Shown piece by piece: positions 5,320 to 6,510 of a stretch of DNA of 6,510 nucleotides. Origin of the DNA: Phycisphaerales bacterium (GTDB lineage: Bacteria; Planctomycetota; Phycisphaerae; Phycisphaerales; UBA1924). The notes beneath the pieces are model-generated. The model did not search any database. It was not told the DNA's origin and worked only from the letters and a program-made list of their open reading frames with translations. The DNA is taken from positions 1-6,510 of the forward strand of contig JAGVLZ010000208.1 of assembly GCA_020054055.1 (NCBI GenBank), in the 5' to 3' direction. Position 1 is the first letter of the stretch. Every line of letters starts with the position of its first letter. Made by a program: the position numbers and the translations under genes.

Positions 5320-5472
5320 ATGTTCGTGAAAGGGGTTGAGTCTCTTCACGCCTCCGGCATGAGGAAACTGCTGCTGAAAGACCCCGGGGCCCCCGGGACC
5401 ACCACCATCATGCAGCCCACAATTCGCAAAGCCCCCGCGCGAAAACCCACCCCCCGCGACGTCTATCTGTAG
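5320..5472 (+). CDS. Possible small ORF, 50 aa (or 37 aa from ATG 5359)
   Basis: From ATG 5320 the frame reads MFVKGVESLHASG, then an internal Met at 5359, RKLLLKDPGAPGTTTIMQP and a Lys/Arg/Pro-rich tail ending DVYL, stop TAG 5470-5472. The KDPGAPGTTTIM segment aligns with TGAPGPAAAATII of repeat 1 and PPGRPGQQHHH of repeat 2, all in plus frame 1. Its nucleotides share CCCCGGGGC with repeat 2, and both are preceded by TCTCTTCAC 41 or 43 nt earlier. GGAG abuts ATG 5320 too closely to serve as an SD, and ATG 5359 has none. It ends 42 bp before the 5515 start, so it could be a leader ORF for that gene. Uncertain. Confidence 0.25.
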   Translation: MFVKGVESLHASGMRKLLLKDPGAPGTTTIMQPTIRKAPARKPTPRDVYL

Positions 5473-5514
5473 ACCCCCCGCAGGAACCCCGCACCCCTAC
5501 CCCCGAGACTCCCC

Positions 5515-6285
5515 ATGCACCACCGCCGCGTCAACCTTCTCACCGCCTACCTCGCCACGATCCTGCTCTCCGCGTCGGCGCTGGCCCAGCAGCCCGCGCC
5601 GGAGCCAAGCCCAGCAACAATGGTGTCGCTCGGAACCGATGACAGGGCCGATTTTACCTTTCCGGGCGGGACTGTGCAGCAGTACATGGACGCAGCGGCC
5701 AAGGTCTTCGGACCCATGAATGTGTTCATGCGGCCTGCCGCGGATTCGATCCCCGTCTTGCCCGTCGAACTCAGTCGGGTTACGCGTGGCGAAGCGATTT
5801 CGCTTTTGAAGGAGGCTTCTCTTTGGAAAGCGGAAGCGAACCCCCACGGGAGCGTATTTGTTGTGTACGCGCTCGCTTCTCAAGGGCAGATTCCCAAGAA
5901 GGTCAATGTCTGGCCGCTCGCCAGGATACTGTCGCAGATGAAGCCCGACGATGCGCTCTCCGCCGTGGAAGCAGCGCTCGACCTGGCTGGCAAGGGCGCC
6001 GAAGTTAAGTTTCATTCCGACACTTCGCTTCTGATTGTCAGTGGATGGTCGCACCACATCGACGCCGTGAGCCAGGTCGTCGATCGCCTCGATAACGTCG
6101 CGGGGTGGCGCGAGTCCGAGGCCGAACTCGCCGAACGAAAGCAAACCGCGGCGGGGATCGAGGAAGAAGTCCGCGCCCTGCAGGACGAGGTCGCCCGCCT
6201 CTCCGCGGAGTTGAAAGCACTCATGCAGGCCACCCCCGGCGGCACCCCCGGCGGCACCCCCGGCAACCCCGGATCCACCCGCTGA
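5515..6285 (+). CDS. Secreted protein with secretin-N/STN-like regions and C-terminal coiled coil, 256 aa
   Basis: A Sec signal peptide is clear: basic MHHRR, hydrophobic LLTAYLATILLSASALA, and an AxA cleavage site after Ala 24, so the mature protein starts QQPAPEPS in the periplasm or outside. Residues about 45-105 resemble the STN/short secretin N domain (ADFTFPGGTVQQYMDAAAKV, later VELSRVTRGEAISLLKEA). Residues about 131-193 resemble an N1-type ring-building domain (VKFHSDTSLLIVSG then IDAVSQVVDRLD). Residues about 198-239 form a charged coiled coil with heptad-like spacing (EEEVRALQDEVARLSAELKA), and the end is a flexible TPGG repeat. There is no secretin pore domain, so this is not a full secretin; it may be a partner or a stand-alone oligomeric protein. 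Domain calls are from pattern only. There is no strong SD (CGAGA 7-8 nt upstream). It lies 25 bp before a sigma factor gene, probably as an operon. Confidence 0.85.
   Translation: MHHRRVNLLTAYLATILLSASALAQQPAPEPSPATMVSLGTDDRADFTFPGGTVQQYMDAAAKVFGPMNVFMRPAADSIPVLPVELSRVTRGEAISLLKEASLWKAEANPHGSVFVVYALASQGQIPKKVNVWPLARILSQMKPDDALSAVEAALDLAGKGAEVKFHSDTSLLIVSGWSHHIDAVSQVVDRLDNVAGWRESEAELAERKQTAAGIEEEVRALQDEVARLSAELKALMQATPGGTPGGTPGNPGSTR
6232..6267 (+). repeat. Three tandem 12-nt repeats encoding TPGG
   Basis: ACCCCCGGCGGC occurs at 6232-6243 and 6244-6255, with a variant ACCCCCGGCAAC at 6256-6267. In frame it gives TPGG, TPGG, TPGN. The near-identical codons suggest recent slippage expansion at the 3' end of the gene; copy number may vary between strains. 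Confidence 0.85.
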
Positions 6286-6310
6286 TCGAACAAGCGATGA
6301 TGGACACGCC

Positions 6311-6510
6311 GTGGCCGACCAACTCCAGGATCAACTCGCGCGCATCGCCGCCGGCGACCAGGCCGCCTTCGCGCGTTTCTACGACGAGTGGTTCGGCTTC
6401 GTCCTTGGTCAGGCCCGCCGTGCTTCCCGCGGCGACGAGCACGCTTGCGCCGACCTGGTGCAGGAAGTCATGCTGAAGCTCATCCGCAAGACCCCGCTCC
6501 TCGACTCGCC
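6311..6510 (+). CDS. ECF-type RNA polymerase sigma factor (3' partial)
   Basis: Would direct RNA polymerase to alternative promoters. The visible 66 codons read VADQLQDQLARIAAGDQAAF, then ARFYDEWFGFVLGQARRAS and ADLVQEVMLKLIRKTPLLDS, matching sigma-70 region 2 of ECF factors: a GDxxAFxxFYD opening and the DLVQEVxLKL core-binding helix. Region 4 and the stop are beyond the window. GTG 6311 is chosen because the ATGs at 6297 and 6300 are in another frame and no in-frame ATG is near; GGA at 6302-6304 is a weak ribosome site. It follows the secreted coiled-coil protein by 25 bp, so the two are probably co-transcribed. No anti-sigma factor is visible within the window. Confidence 0.85.
   Translation, partial: MADQLQDQLARIAAGDQAAFARFYDEWFGFVLGQARRASRGDEHACADLVQEVMLKLIRKTPLLDS

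Larger units (their letters stand above)
4806..5514. other. 709-bp divergent spacer rich in hairpins and short leader-like ORFs
   Basis: This lies between prfB (leftward) and the 5515 gene (rightward). No gene of normal length is supported; the longer open frames on both strands overlap one another and are built from GCT/CTG/CAG triplet runs and C-rich sequence. It holds inverted repeats at 4853-4900, 5009-5054 and 5141-5187, a related GC-rich core at 5382-5396, a two-state hairpin region at 5227-5249 and a 9-bp stem at 5279-5301. The repeat cores share GGGGCGCC or CCCCGGGGC sequence. No tRNA, no CRISPR-like regular spacing and no transposase remnant were seen. Confidence 0.6.

Noticed and set aside
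4806..5514. CRISPR array
   Set aside because: The repeated elements are irregularly spaced (centres about 4877, 5032, 5163, 5389), are inverted repeats with differing arms, and have no constant spacers or cas genes nearby.
4806..5514. tRNA or other standard RNA gene
   Set aside because: No T-loop (GGTTCRANNC) or cloverleaf-compatible spacing, and no CCA-ended acceptor stem was found on either strand.
6297..6476. ATG ATG at 6297 as sigma factor start
   Set aside because: That frame reads MMDTPWPTNSRINS and stops at 6476 without sigma motifs; the region 2 sequence is in the GTG 6311 frame.

Overview
The window looks like chromosome of a GC-rich bacterium, most likely a planctomycete and possibly near Phycisphaerae. 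This is inferred from a Hanks-type Ser/Thr kinase fused to a formylglycine-generating-enzyme (FGE)-like domain, an ECF-type sigma factor start, a secreted secretin-N-like protein, and several starts with no Shine-Dalgarno (SD) sequence. No taxonomic marker settles it.

Layout: (1) 3-1883, plus strand: 5'-truncated membrane-anchored kinase-FGE fusion. (2) 2005-2481 and 2478-3653, plus strand: two unrecognised cytoplasmic proteins joined by an ATGA stop/start overlap, plausibly in one unit with the kinase. (3) 3674-4805, minus strand, convergent with the above: prfB, peptide chain release factor 2. (4) 4806-5514: a 709-bp divergent spacer with several GC-rich hairpins and short ORFs that resemble each other. 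(5) 5515-6285, plus strand: a secreted protein with secretin-N/STN-like regions and a C-terminal coiled coil. (6) 6311 to the window edge: start of an ECF-type sigma factor, 25 bp downstream and probably co-transcribed.

The strongest observation is in prfB. The reading frame is broken after codon 24 by CTT TAA C, exactly where other bacterial prfB genes carry the autoregulatory +1 frameshift site CTT TGA C. Reading through by +1 restores the conserved LxYDAK segment and places SPF and GGQ one residue away from their E. coli positions. The gating stop here is UAA, read by both RF1 and RF2, rather than the RF2-specific UGA, and the usual internal SD-like stimulator is absent. The gene ends with UAG, read only by RF1. 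Together these suggest an altered feedback circuit in which RF1 takes part in RF2 control.

The second observation is the spacer at 4806-5514. It holds at least three perfect or near-perfect inverted repeats plus one related GC-rich segment, with similar central sequences and different arms. Each lies in a short ORF with a run of one or two amino acids on both sides of a Pro/Gly-rich core. The function is unknown: attenuator-like leader ORFs, a dispersed palindromic repeat family and structured RNA are all open.
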